A stretch of 64,000 bases of DNA from Candidatus Borkfalkia faecipullorum (lineage in GTDB: Bacteria > Bacillota > Clostridia > Christensenellales > Borkfalkiaceae). Made by a program: the position numbers and the translations under genes. Where the stretch lies: the NCBI GenBank assembly GCA_019114245.1, contig DXFX01000009.1, forward strand, positions 42,888-106,887, written 5' to 3'. Within the stretch, counting starts at the first letter, position 1. Every line of letters starts with the position of its first letter. The notes under the pieces were generated by a model. It saw only the letters and a list, made by a program, of their open reading frames with translations. It had not been told where the DNA came from and searched no databases. This document shows positions 37,177 through 48,000 of the stretch, in pieces.

Positions 37177-39615
37177 ATGGATGTAAAGCAGCTTTTATCG
37201 GTGCTGACGGCGGAGGAAAAGGCGGCGCTCGTTTCGGGAACGGATTTCATGTACACCAATCCCGTGCCGCGGCTGGGGATCCCTTCCCTGCGCACGTCGG
37301 ACGGGCCGCACGGCCTGCGCGTGCAGTCGGAGGGCGGGGACAACGGCGTGACGGGGAGCGAGCCTGCCACGGCGTTCCCCACGGCGGCGACGGTCGCGTG
37401 CAGCTGGAATCCGCAAAACTCCCGCCTGATCGGTCAGGCGATCGGCAGAGAGGCGCACAGATACGGCGTTCATGTGCTGTTGGGACCGGGCGCCAACATC
37501 AAGCGCAATCCCACGGCGGGGCGCAATTTCGAGTATTTTTCCGAGGATCCGCTGCTGGCGGGAAAGATGGCGGCGGCGCAGGTAGAAGGGGTGCAGAGCG
37601 AGGGCGTGGGCGCGTGCGTCAAGCACTTTGCCCTGAACAATGCGGAAAATTACCGCTTTATGGGGGACAGCATCGCCGATCTGCGCGCCGTGCGCGAGAT
37701 CTATCTGAAAGTGTTTGAAATCGTCGTCAAAGAGGCTCACCCTGCCGCCGTGATGTGCGCGTACAACAAGATCAACGGGGAATACTGTTCGCAGAACAAG
37801 CGGCTTCTCACCGACGTTTTGCGCGGAGAATGGGGGTTCGGCGGACTTGTGATGACCGATTGGGGCGCCATGCACGACCGCATCGCGAGCCTGAAAGCGG
37901 GGCTGGATCTGGAAATGCCGGGCGATACCGCCATCTGCCGCAAATGGATCGAAGAGGGCATACAGAGCGGCGCGCTGCCCGTGCAGGAGCTGGACAAGGC
38001 GGCGGAAAACGTGCTCCGCCTCGTGGAAAAGTACGCTGCAGCAAAGGCGGACGACTGCGATTTTGAAGAGAACGACGCCCTCGCCTGCAAGGTGGCAAAG
38101 GACAGCGCCGTATTGCTGAAAAACGACGGCATTCTGCCCCTCTCGGAGGGAGAAACGCTGTTTGTGTGCGGCGATCTGTTTGAAAAAATGCGCTACCAGG
38201 GTGCGGGCAGTTCGATGATCAATCCCGCAAAGCTCACCTCTCCGAAGCAGGCGTTCGGGGAAGCGGGAATCCGCTTCGTGTATGCGCGCGGGTATGCCGA
38301 AAGCAGCTTGCAGACGCAGCAGAAGTACATCGACGAGGCGCTGACCCTCGCGCAGGGTTTTGATAAGGCGCTCGTCTTTGCGGGGCTCACAGACATCGCC
38401 GAGAGCGAGGGCTGCGACCGCGAGACCATGTCCCTGCCCGAAAACCAGCTTGCCCTCATAGACGCGCTCGTCGCGGCGGGGAAAAAGGTGGTGCTGGTGC
38501 TGTTCGGCGGATCCCCCGTGGAGCTTCCCTTTGCGGATAAGTTGAGCGCCATTCTGGATATGTATTTGCCCGGACAGTGCGGCGGAAAGGCGTGCGCCGA
38601 CCTCCTGTTCGGCAGGGCAAACCCCTGCGGAAAACTTGCCGAAACGTGGCCGATGACGTACGCGGACGTCCCCTTCTGCGATGCATTCAGCAAGACGAAA
38701 AACGAGGTTTACAAGGAAAGCGTCTTTGTCGGGTACAGGTACTACGTCACGGCGGGAAAACAGGTGCGCTATCCCTTCGGGTACGGCCTCAGCTACACTT
38801 CCTTTGCGGTCTCGGACGGGGAGCTGGAAGAGGGGACGGACAGCGTTTCTCTCTCCTGCACGGTGAAAAATATCGGGAAGCGCGACGGCGCGGAAGTGGT
38901 GCAGCTGTATGTGAAGGCGCCGCAGGGGAAACTGTTCCGCCCCGAACGCGAACTCAAAGCCTTTGCCAAGGTGTACCTGAAAGCGGGGGAGAGCAAGCGC
39001 GTGAAGCTCTCTGTCGCAAAGGACGATCTAAGGTATTACGACATCGCCGCAAAGGACTGGAAATTGCAGGGCGGCGAGTATTTCTTTTTGCTGTGTTCGG
39101 ACGCAAATTCCGTAACCGTTTGCAAAAATCTGTACATCGCGGGGGAAGAAAGCGCCCCGTATGAGGAAGAAGTGCTGCGCGCGTATTGCGGCGTGCATCC
39201 GGAACGCGTGAGCGATAAACTCTTTGAAAAGATGAGCGGGATCACCCTTCCTTCGCTGCCGAAGATCAGGCCCATTACGCTGGAAAGCCGCTTTTCCGAT
39301 CTCGGAAAAGCGGGATTTTTGGGGAAGATCCTCCATGCCGCCGTGCTCGGCGTGGCGGACGGACAGATGAAGAGGGCGAAAAAACTGCCCGAGGGCAGCG
39401 AACGGGACAACAAGATCAAGGGCGCGCTCTTTCTGAAAAGGATTTTGGAAAGCAATTCCCTCATTTCCATGAGCATGAGCGCGGGGAAGTCCTTTCCGTA
39501 CAACGTGGCGCAGGGATTTATGTATCTCTCTAACGGAAAGTTTTTCAAGGGGATCAGGTGTTTCTGCACAAAAATCAAGGTTTCGGCATTGCCGAAAGAC
39601 AGGGAGGAAAAATGA
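37177..39615 (+). CDS. Glycoside hydrolase family 3 (beta-glucosidase-like)
   Basis: [64 protein letters not shown], fibronectin-III-like C-term. Confidence 0.95.
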   Translation: MDVKQLLSVLTAEEKAALVSGTDFMYTNPVPRLGIPSLRTSDGPHGLRVQSEGGDNGVTGSEPATAFPTAATVACSWNPQNSRLIGQAIGREAHRYGVHVLLGPGANIKRNPTAGRNFEYFSEDPLLAGKMAAAQVEGVQSEGVGACVKHFALNNAENYRFMGDSIADLRAVREIYLKVFEIVVKEAHPAAVMCAYNKINGEYCSQNKRLLTDVLRGEWGFGGLVMTDWGAMHDRIASLKAGLDLEMPGDTAICRKWIEEGIQSGALPVQELDKAAENVLRLVEKYAAAKADDCDFEENDALACKVAKDSAVLLKNDGILPLSEGETLFVCGDLFEKMRYQGAGSSMINPAKLTSPKQAFGEAGIRFVYARGYAESSLQTQQKYIDEALTLAQGFDKALVFAGLTDIAESEGCDRETMSLPENQLALIDALVAAGKKVVLVLFGGSPVELPFADKLSAILDMYLPGQCGGKACADLLFGRANPCGKLAETWPMTYADVPFCDAFSKTKNEVYKESVFVGYRYYVTAGKQVRYPFGYGLSYTSFAVSDGELEEGTDSVSLSCTVKNIGKRDGAEVVQLYVKAPQGKLFRPERELKAFAKVYLKAGESKRVKLSVAKDDLRYYDIAAKDWKLQGGEYFFLLCSDANSVTVCKNLYIAGEESAPYEEEVLRAYCGVHPERVSDKLFEKMSGITLPSLPKIRPITLESRFSDLGKAGFLGKILHAAVLGVADGQMKRAKKLPEGSERDNKIKGALFLKRILESNSLISMSMSAGKSFPYNVAQGFMYLSNGKFFKGIRCFCTKIKVSALPKDREEK

Positions 39616-39616
39616 T

Positions 39617-41494
39617 ATGACAAAGGGAAAGATCCTGAGCGGCAGAATTTTTGACAGCCGCGTGCATTCGGGAAACGTGACGGGCAAGGAAAAGTGGCTG
39701 GGGTATCTGCTGGGGCCGTGCGGCGCGCTCCTGCTGAATGCGGTGCTCGCCACCTATCTCAACGTGTATTATACGGACGTTCTGCACCTGACAACGGTGT
39801 GGGGCGGGCTGTTTCTCGTGGTGTTTCCGCTCGTTTCCAAGGTGATAGACGCCGTTACCAACGTCGTCATGGGGTACATTATCGACCGCACCAGGACAAA
39901 ACAGGGCAAAGCGCGCCCCTGGCTGCTGCTGTCCGCGCCCCTGCTGTTTATCACGGGGCTCCTGCTGTTCACGGTGCCGGACGCGGGGGAAACGGTGCAG
40001 GTCATCTGGGTCATGCTCTCTTACAACCTGTTTTATTCCTTTGCGTACACCATTTTCAACATGAGCCACAACCTGATGGTTCCGCTCTCGACGAGGAACA
40101 CCATGCAGAGGGGCGGCCTTTCGGTCTTTAACCAGATCGCGACCATCATGATGAGCGGCATTCTCGTCGCCCTCGTCTTTCCCATGGTCATCCGCCCGCT
40201 GATGGGCGTCGATCAGGTCAACTGGATCGTCGTCATGGGTATCCTGTCCGCACTCGCTCTGCCGCTCACCCTTCTGGAATACTATTTCACAAAGGAACGC
40301 GTCACCGAGGAGCAGTCGGGGGGCGAGGAGCGCAAGATCCCTTTCCTCACCCAGCTGAAGATCGTGCTTACCGACAGGTACATGATCGTCATGTTCGTGT
40401 ACTTTCTCATCTACACCTTCGCTTCGTCCCTGAAAAATCTCGGGCTCGTGTATTATTGCGACAACGTGCTCGGCACGTACAACGACGGGATCACGCAGAC
40501 GCTCGTCTCCGTACTCGGCGGCATCCCCATGGGCATCGGCATTTTTGCCGTCTGGCCGCTGGCAAAAAAGCTCGGAAAGAGAAACCTCACCCTGCTCGGC
40601 TTTCTCCTGTACGCGGCAGGGAGCGGGATCTGCTGGGCGGCGCCCGAAAACCTCGTCGTCGTGCTCATCGGCCAGTTTATCAAAAACATCGGCGGCCTGC
40701 CCTGCGCCTACGTCTTTATGGCTCTGTTTGCCGACGGGTTGGACCATATCGAGTGGAAGAGCGGCATCCGCTGCGACGGCACGGCCATGTCTGTCTATAA
40801 CATCATCGCGGTGGCGATCGTCGGCGTGGCGACGTCCGTATTCAACGCCATGCTCTCCGCAGGCGGGTACGTCGCTCCCGAAATCGTCGACGGCGTCACG
40901 GTCGCTTACGAGCAGTCGGCGGCGGTGAAGGGCCTTATCACCTTTGCCTTTGTCGGGCTGGAAACGATCACGGGTCTCATCCTTGCGGGGCTCTTGGTGT
41001 TCCTGTCCGTGGAAAAGACCATCTCTCGCAAGCATGAAGTCATCCGCGCCCGCCAGAAAGCGGCGTGCGAGGCCAGGGGAGAGGAGTGGGTCGCTCCCGA
41101 AGTGCAGGCCGTGCGGGACGAGGAAATGTTCCTTGCCGAAAGCGAGGAGATCTTTGTCCGAGAACTCAAGGAACGCTGCGGCAAAAAGGGACTTGATTTT
41201 GAAAAAGAATTGCAGCAACACAGGGCCGAAGTGACCGCCAAACGCGAAAAGACGTTGGAAAAGCGCCGTGCCGCGCAGGAAAAACAGGCGGAAAAACAGC
41301 GCGCCTGCGAGGAAAAGGCAGCCGCCCGCCTCGCCGCCATGACGGAGGAACAGCGCGCGAAAAAAGAAGCGCGAGACAAGGCACGTGCGGAACGGGAAGA
41401 AGCTTTCTGGCAAAAGGAAAAAGCCGCGGGAGAGATGTATTATCGCAAGATACAGGCTCAGCTTGCGCAGCACGCGCAGGAGAAATCGGAGTAA
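39617..41494 (+). CDS. GPH-family (MelB-like) sugar:cation symporter with long charged C-terminal extension
   Basis: [34 protein letters not shown]...[31 protein letters not shown]; last ~150 aa are K/E/R/A-rich and helical. Confidence 0.9.
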   Translation: MTKGKILSGRIFDSRVHSGNVTGKEKWLGYLLGPCGALLLNAVLATYLNVYYTDVLHLTTVWGGLFLVVFPLVSKVIDAVTNVVMGYIIDRTRTKQGKARPWLLLSAPLLFITGLLLFTVPDAGETVQVIWVMLSYNLFYSFAYTIFNMSHNLMVPLSTRNTMQRGGLSVFNQIATIMMSGILVALVFPMVIRPLMGVDQVNWIVVMGILSALALPLTLLEYYFTKERVTEEQSGGEERKIPFLTQLKIVLTDRYMIVMFVYFLIYTFASSLKNLGLVYYCDNVLGTYNDGITQTLVSVLGGIPMGIGIFAVWPLAKKLGKRNLTLLGFLLYAAGSGICWAAPENLVVVLIGQFIKNIGGLPCAYVFMALFADGLDHIEWKSGIRCDGTAMSVYNIIAVAIVGVATSVFNAMLSAGGYVAPEIVDGVTVAYEQSAAVKGLITFAFVGLETITGLILAGLLVFLSVEKTISRKHEVIRARQKAACEARGEEWVAPEVQAVRDEEMFLAESEEIFVRELKERCGKKGLDFEKELQQHRAEVTAKREKTLEKRRAAQEKQAEKQRACEEKAAARLAAMTEEQRAKKEARDKARAEREEAFWQKEKAAGEMYYRKIQAQLAQHAQEKSE

Positions 41495-41584
41495 GGAAAT
41501 GAAAGGAACAACGGAGTTTGAAACCATCGGAATGTTGCGGCAAGAGCGGAGGCGCAGCCGCTCGTCGGCAGGGGAGGAAGAAAT

Positions 41585-44152
41585 ATGATCGCAGTCAATT
41601 TGAGGACGGAATACCTGAAAGACCCCCTGGGAACAGACCTGCAGAACCCTCGGCTGTTCTGGAACTGCGAGGGCGGGAAAAGGCAGACAGCCTACCGCAT
41701 TCTCGCGCAGACGGAAGGGAAAACGGTCTGGGACAGCGGAAAGGTATCCTCGGAACGGATGCGGGCCGCCTATCCAGAGGCGCTTTCCTCCCGCCAGCGG
41801 GTGGAATGGAAGGTGCAGCTGTGGGACGAGACGGACGCCGCGGGGGAGTGGTCGGAGCAGGCCTTTTTTGAGACGGGTCTGCTCTCTGCGGGCGACTGGA
41901 CGGCAAAGTGGATCAGCGGCAATTACCGCGTCAACAGGAAAAAGCGCTATCCCGCAGACTGTTTCCGCAAGGTCTTTTCCGTTTCCGACGTGCGCAAGGC
42001 GCGCCTGTACGTCACCGCCTGCGGGTTGTATGAGGTGCATATCAACGGCAGGCGTGCAGGGAATTTCGTGCTCGCTCCGGGGCATACCGATTACACAAAG
42101 CGCATCCAGTACCAGACGTACGACGTCACTTCGCTGATAAAAGAGGGCGAAAACGCGCTCACCTGCGAACTGGCGGACGGCTGGTACCGCGGCAGCTGCG
42201 GCGCGTGGGGGCTGAAAAACCAGTACGGAACGCAGACAAAGCTACTCCTTCAGCTGGAAGTGTACGGGGCGGACGGAAGCTGCACCCGCATCTGTTCGGA
42301 CGAGAGCTGGCAGTGGAGCAACGACGGCCCCGTCCGCTTTGCGGACAACAAGGACGGGGAGATCGTGGAGGCCTCCCGCACCCCTTCTTACGGCGGGAGG
42401 GCAAAACTTGCAAAGTGCAAAGTCGTACCCGTCTCGTCGGACAACGTGCCGCTCACCGAGCACGAAAGGTTTTCTTCTCCCGGGCTCATCGTAACGCCCG
42501 AGGGCAAAAAGGTGCTGGATTTCGGGCAGAACATCGCGGGATACGTGCAGTTTACCCTGCGCGCCGCGGCGGGGCGCAAACTCAAACTTCGCTTCGGAGA
42601 ACTGCTGGACGATCGGGGAGAATTCACGCAGAAAAATATCCAGTGCGCCAACAAAAAGCGCACCAGGGTAACGCCCTTGCAGCAGATCCTGTACACCTGC
42701 AGGGAGGGCGTCAACGAATATAAGACCAAGTTTGCCATTTTCGGATTCCGCTATGTCCTCGTGGAAGGGGATGCGGATTGGAAAGCGGAGGATTTCACGG
42801 CCATCGCCGTGTATTCGGACATGGAGCAGACGCTTTCCTTTTCCTGTTCGCACCCGCTCATCGCGCAGTTTGTCAAAAACACGCTGTGGTCGGCAAAGAA
42901 CAACCACGCAGACGTTCCCACCGATTGCCCCACGCGCGAGCGGCACGGCTGGACGGGAGACGCGCAGATCTTTGTCAACACGGCGACCTATCTGTTCGGT
43001 TACGGAGCGTTTGCGCGCAAGTACATAGCGGATATGTGGGACGGTCAGCACAGAAACGGCTGTTACCGCCAGATCTCCCCGAAGGGGGGCGTGGATTTTT
43101 ACATGAACAACATGGACGGTTCGGCGGGCTGGTCGGACGCGGGCGTGCTCATCCCGTACAGGCTGTGGACGCAGTACGGCGACGATCGCATCCTGCGCGA
43201 ACATTACGAGTCCATGAAAAAGTACGCTCTGTTCAAAATCAGGGCGCTGGGCAAGTGGTATCTCACCGCTCTGCCGACGGGCGTGGGATTCAGGTACAGG
43301 AAATACATCTCCAATTACGGGCAGTCGTACGGAGAATGGGCGGAACCTGCGGACGTCAATGCCTTCCGCATTTCCGATTTCATCTGTCCGCACCCCGAGG
43401 AAACGACGGCTTACGTCGTCTACCTGCTCGGACACATGGAAAAAATCGCCGCCGTGCTCGGAAAAAGCGAGGACGAAAAGCTGTACAAAAAGTATGCCGA
43501 GCGGGCAAAACTCGGCTATCAGAAGCTTGTCGGAACAAAAAAATTTTCTCTGGATACCGACCGTCAGGCCAAGCTCGTGCGACCGTTGTATATGCGGCTT
43601 TTGACCGAAAAACAGACTACGTATGCCAAAAATCGGCTCATAAAGGCGCTGGACAACTACGGCTGGCGGCTGGGAACGGGCTTCTTGTCCACGCCGTTTA
43701 TTCTCTATGTTCTTGAAGAGATGGACACGGAATATGCCTACCGTCTTTTGGAAAACGAGCAAATGCCCGGATGGCTGTTCATGCCGAAAACGGGCGCCGA
43801 CACCGTGTGGGAAAGCTGGGAAGGCCCGAAGGCACAGGGCGGCGTCGCCTCTCTCGATCACTATTCCAAAGGGGCGGTGTGCGAATGGCTGTTCTCCGAA
43901 ATGTGCGGCATACGAGTGGAGGGGGAAAACCGTTTTGTGCTCGCGCCCAAACCGGGCGGCAGCGTCACCTCCGCGCGGGCGGAATATCGCAGCATTTACG
44001 GGAAAATTTCCTGCGGCTGGGAGCGGCAGCAAAACGCGGTGCGGTTTTCGGTTTCCGTCCCGTCCAACACGACGGCAACGTTTATTTTCCGCGGCGAACG
44101 CAAACAGCTTGCGCCGGGGGAGTATGTCTTTGAGGAACAGACAAAGAAATAA
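41585..44152 (+). CDS. Glycoside hydrolase family 78 (alpha-L-rhamnosidase)
   Basis: LRTEYLKDPLGTDLQNPRLFWNCEG...ARLYVTACGLYEVHINGRRAG...DFGQNIAGYVQF...DVPTDCPTRERHGWTGDAQIF. Confidence 0.95.
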   Translation: MIAVNLRTEYLKDPLGTDLQNPRLFWNCEGGKRQTAYRILAQTEGKTVWDSGKVSSERMRAAYPEALSSRQRVEWKVQLWDETDAAGEWSEQAFFETGLLSAGDWTAKWISGNYRVNRKKRYPADCFRKVFSVSDVRKARLYVTACGLYEVHINGRRAGNFVLAPGHTDYTKRIQYQTYDVTSLIKEGENALTCELADGWYRGSCGAWGLKNQYGTQTKLLLQLEVYGADGSCTRICSDESWQWSNDGPVRFADNKDGEIVEASRTPSYGGRAKLAKCKVVPVSSDNVPLTEHERFSSPGLIVTPEGKKVLDFGQNIAGYVQFTLRAAAGRKLKLRFGELLDDRGEFTQKNIQCANKKRTRVTPLQQILYTCREGVNEYKTKFAIFGFRYVLVEGDADWKAEDFTAIAVYSDMEQTLSFSCSHPLIAQFVKNTLWSAKNNHADVPTDCPTRERHGWTGDAQIFVNTATYLFGYGAFARKYIADMWDGQHRNGCYRQISPKGGVDFYMNNMDGSAGWSDAGVLIPYRLWTQYGDDRILREHYESMKKYALFKIRALGKWYLTALPTGVGFRYRKYISNYGQSYGEWAEPADVNAFRISDFICPHPEETTAYVVYLLGHMEKIAAVLGKSEDEKLYKKYAERAKLGYQKLVGTKKFSLDTDRQAKLVRPLYMRLLTEKQTTYAKNRLIKALDNYGWRLGTGFLSTPFILYVLEEMDTEYAYRLLENEQMPGWLFMPKTGADTVWESWEGPKAQGGVASLDHYSKGAVCEWLFSEMCGIRVEGENRFVLAPKPGGSVTSARAEYRSIYGKISCGWERQQNAVRFSVSVPSNTTATFIFRGERKQLAPGEYVFEEQTKK

Positions 44153-44199
44153 AGGATTTTGCGGCTTTTCGGTCTGTAAAAGCGGTTATGTTTCAATGG

Positions 44200-44242
44200 C
44201 AAAGGAAGAGGTTTATCCTGCGGATTAACCTCTTCCTTTTTT
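44200..44242 (+). terminator. Rho-independent terminator downstream of GH78
   Basis: aaggaagaggtt-tatcctgcggatt-aacctcttcctttttt. Confidence 0.88.
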
Positions 44243-44859
44243 ACGGTGGCGCAGAACGAGATTCTCTGATTTTTCAGATTATTACATAAATAATGTTGTA
44301 AAAAGAGATATAATCAAGATTCGGGGGATAAAATCCTGTCTGTCGGGCGCTGCAGACGTCGTATCAAGGACAAGAGCACGATTTTTGTAGGAAAGAAACA
44401 AAACGGTCGCGGAAAATAAAAAGAAACGTTGTAGGAAAATCGGGTAAATTCACTTTGGTATCCGCGGCGGCGGTCAGAAGAGCGGTTTCACGTTTTTTGC
44501 GTATAGCAAGCAAAAGAAGTTGTGAGATGTTCTGTCGAAGAAGAGGAAGGGATCCCCCCCAGGGGCGTTGAGCGGATCCCAAGAGCGTGCAAGCCATTGT
44601 GCGGCCTGTCGGTACGGCAAGCGGGAAATGCTTTAAAGGAGAGAAAAATTTTCAGCATTTTATTGCGAAACGTGAAATTATATGATAAAATAAATTCAGC
44701 GTGAGTTTGTAGCGTTTCAAGGAATCGGGAAAGATGTTGTGTGAGGATATGGAAAAACTGAACAGGGACGGGTTCGGGGAACTACGGGTGCGGAGATGCG
44801 GCAAAATGCGGCGGAAAGGCCGTACAACGTAGTGGATTCGGACGACCGTTCAGAGAGAA

Positions 44860-44890
44860 AGCCGAAGCAAAAATGCTTCGGCTTTGTGAA
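44860..44890. terminator. Hairpin agccgaagca-aaaa-tgcttcggct in the leader of the LRR gene
   Basis: Near-perfect 10+ bp stem; only a short T tract. Confidence 0.45.
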
Positions 44891-45084
44891 ATCGGAAAAA
44901 AAGGACGAGTAAAACTTCGCTTTGTATCAGGTTGCCGGAAACACTTGCAGCAGGGACATCGTTTCCGTTTCCGAAGAAAGAGGAAGTGAAAATATTTGCG
45001 GAAAAATATCGTGTCTTTAGAGACAGGAAAATTTCGGCAGGAGAGTTTCTCAGGGTAAACCGAGCTTTTTTTGGGGGCTGTTTT

Positions 45085-48000
45085 ATGGAATTGCAAAATC
45101 TTATCGGGAATATTATAAAAAACAATAAAACGGAGCTGTTTGCAGATCCGATAGCTTTTCTGGATACGGTCCGCAAAGAGTGCAGGAGCGAACAGGATGC
45201 CATCAAGTATATTCAGCTGAAAGTACTGCTCTGTTTGAACGGAAAGTTTATCCAATCTCTCTACCTTTCGGTAAAAGACGGCTCTTATTGCAATGTCATC
45301 GAAAGTTTGTCTGCCTTTTATGACGCGCAAAATATTTCTCCCCGCGTCTATGCGTACTTTATTTACGTTGTCCTGAAAGGTTGCGGCGTGGCGGCGGACA
45401 GAGCGGAGTGGTTCGATCCGCTGCAAGATACTCTGGATGAAAGGAGCGTGCCGAAAGAAAATAAGACTTTCGGAGTGGGCGCATATGCGGAAGATCTGTC
45501 CGAGTTTTGCGCAGGGGAAAGGAGCGATTCTTTAAAAAAGTTTACGGGGCGCAGGGCCTTGGTCACTGTTCCCTGCGGATACAGGACGATCGAAAGGGGC
45601 GCTTTTGCGCACCATCGGGAGATCCGATGGCTCACCGTACCGGATACCGTTGTCTGCATTCAGGAGGAAGCGTTCGGGGACTGCGGAGAACTGGAAACAG
45701 TCGTCCTTTCTTCATCTCTTTCGGAAATTCCGGACAAGTGCTTTTATGATGCAGGAAAACTGGCTCTTGTCATTGCTCCCAACGTCAGATCTGTAGGGCA
45801 GAAGGCGTTTTACAGGAGCGGCATTTCCAACTACAAAAAGATAGGGGGCGGTCCCGAAAAAATAGGGGCGTTTGCATTTTTCGGGTGCAAAAAGCTGAAA
45901 AATATCGATCTGAGCAGGTGCAGATCGGCAGAGCGAGGCGCTTTTTCGGAATGCACGGAGATCAGAACGTTGAAGCTGAACGACGGCATCCGTCTGGAAG
46001 CGGGACTTCTTTCCCTCTTTTCCAAGGATGCGGCATCTTTCCGATCTTGCGGGTATCATCTGGAAGAGATCACATATGTCTGTGAACGGGGAGAGATCCC
46101 TGCGGCATTGTTTGCGGGACTTGGTTGCGTCAGAAAGATCACCGTTGAGGGAAAGGTCAAAAAAATCGGGGAAAGAGCTTTTGCGGACTGTTCCGCGCTG
46201 AGTGAGCTCTGTATGGATTTTGTCGGGCAGGAGATCCCGCACGGCGCGTTCCTCAATTGCGGAAGCATGGTCCGCTTCCCGGATTTCCCGATGGTCGGAA
46301 AAATCGGCAATTCCGCCTTTGCGGGCTGTTCTTCCCTGAAAACGCTGTGTTTCGGGACAACTGTCCGTACGGTCGGGGAAGGTGCTTTTTCGGGCTGCGC
46401 GCAGTTGCAGAACCCCGGCCTGTCTTTCGAGAGCGGCGAGATCGCCGAGGAATGCTTCAGCGGCTGTTCTTCTCTGAAAGAGATCTCCCTGGAAAAGGTC
46501 AGGATCATCGGGCGCGGGGCGTTTGCAGGCTGTGCGTTCGGCAGGGGATTGTCCCTTTCGGCCGCAACGGAATTTGTAGGGGAAGGCGCTTTTCGGAATG
46601 CCGAGATCGGAGGAGTTTTGGAACTCCCTTGCCGTGCCGCGTTCGGCAAGCTGGCTTTTGAGGGAGTCAGGGGGGTGCGGGATCTCGTCTTGCACTCCGC
46701 ATCCCTCCGCGACAGGGAAGGAAGATCCCTGCAGATATACGAGCTGTTCGCGGAGAACATGGAAACGTTCAACAGCCGTTACGAGGGGATACAAAACGTC
46801 AAAATTTCCGCAGACGGAATCGGCGACGGGGCGTTTATGGGCTGGAAGAACCTCAAAAAAGTACTCGTTGCCGCCCCGATCGACAGGATCGGAAAAAATG
46901 CGTTCAGAAACTGTACGTCGCTGGAAGGCGTAAAGATCAATGCCGATCAAGTGCAGATCGGGGAATCCGCTTTTGCAGGCTGTGCGTCGCTGCGGCGGCT
47001 GAAAACCTCTGTCAAAAGCGAAAAAGAGAGAGATCTTGACCTGTCGGGAGTACAGTTTATCGGCCGCCTTGCATTTGAAAGCTGTCCCTTTGAAAGTATT
47101 TTCATCCCCGCTTCCTGTAAAGCGGAACAGGAGGCGTTTGCCTCCTGCGTACAGCTGAAAGAGATCGGTATCGATTGCAGCACGGGGGAAGTTCCCAAGC
47201 CGCCTTATTTTTATTTCGCAAAGGACAAGGAGGAGTTCAACACCCGATTTGAGGGGTGCCGCAAGGCTGTTTATTACAATTTCCGCTCCGTTCCGGAAGG
47301 GTTTTTTGAAGGTTTCAGAAATTTACGGGAGATCGGTTTTGTCGGAAACGTCGAACAGATCGGCCGCGCGGCTTTTTCCGCATTGCCGTCTCTGGAACAG
47401 GTCAGCGGATGTTATATCGGGACGTCGCTGCCGGAATCATCCTTTGAAAACTGCGCCAACCTTGTCGGAATCTTCGCCGCGGAAAAGGTGAAAGAAATAG
47501 GTCCGCGTGCCTTTAAAGGCTGCACATCTCTGACAGCTCTCTCTTTCGGGACCGTCGGAGAACTCGGCGATTCCGCTTTTGCCGAATGCTCCTCTTTAAG
47601 CAGGATCGAGGGGAATTTTATCTGCCGTACGGTCGGGGCGTATGCCTTTTCCGGATGCAGAAAGCTTGAGGATTTTTCCTTCCTTTCCGATGCCCGCGAA
47701 GCGGGCGCGTATGCCTTTGAAAATTCTTCGATCGGCGCCTTTCCAAAAACTCTCGGGTATATTGCGCGCGGCGCATTCAAAAACGTCAGTTTGGGCAGCG
47801 TCGTTACAATTCCTGCCGGGGTCCGCTTTGAAAAGGGCGCTCTGGAGGGAATCGCCGATTTTAAAACGCTCGTGTTGGAAGAGAAATGCGTCACAGACCG
47901 TGCGGGGGAGGATTTCCCCCTGTATCAGCTTTTTGACGATTCTTTGGCCGCGTTCAATGAAAAATATTTTCAGCTCGTCAACGTCAAAATCAAAAAAGGT

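Noticed and set aside
39575-42085. 836-aa minus-strand ORF antisense to the GPH symporter and GH78 start
   Set aside because: Low-complexity His/Asp/Arg composition typical of an antisense frame; conflicts with two well-supported genes.
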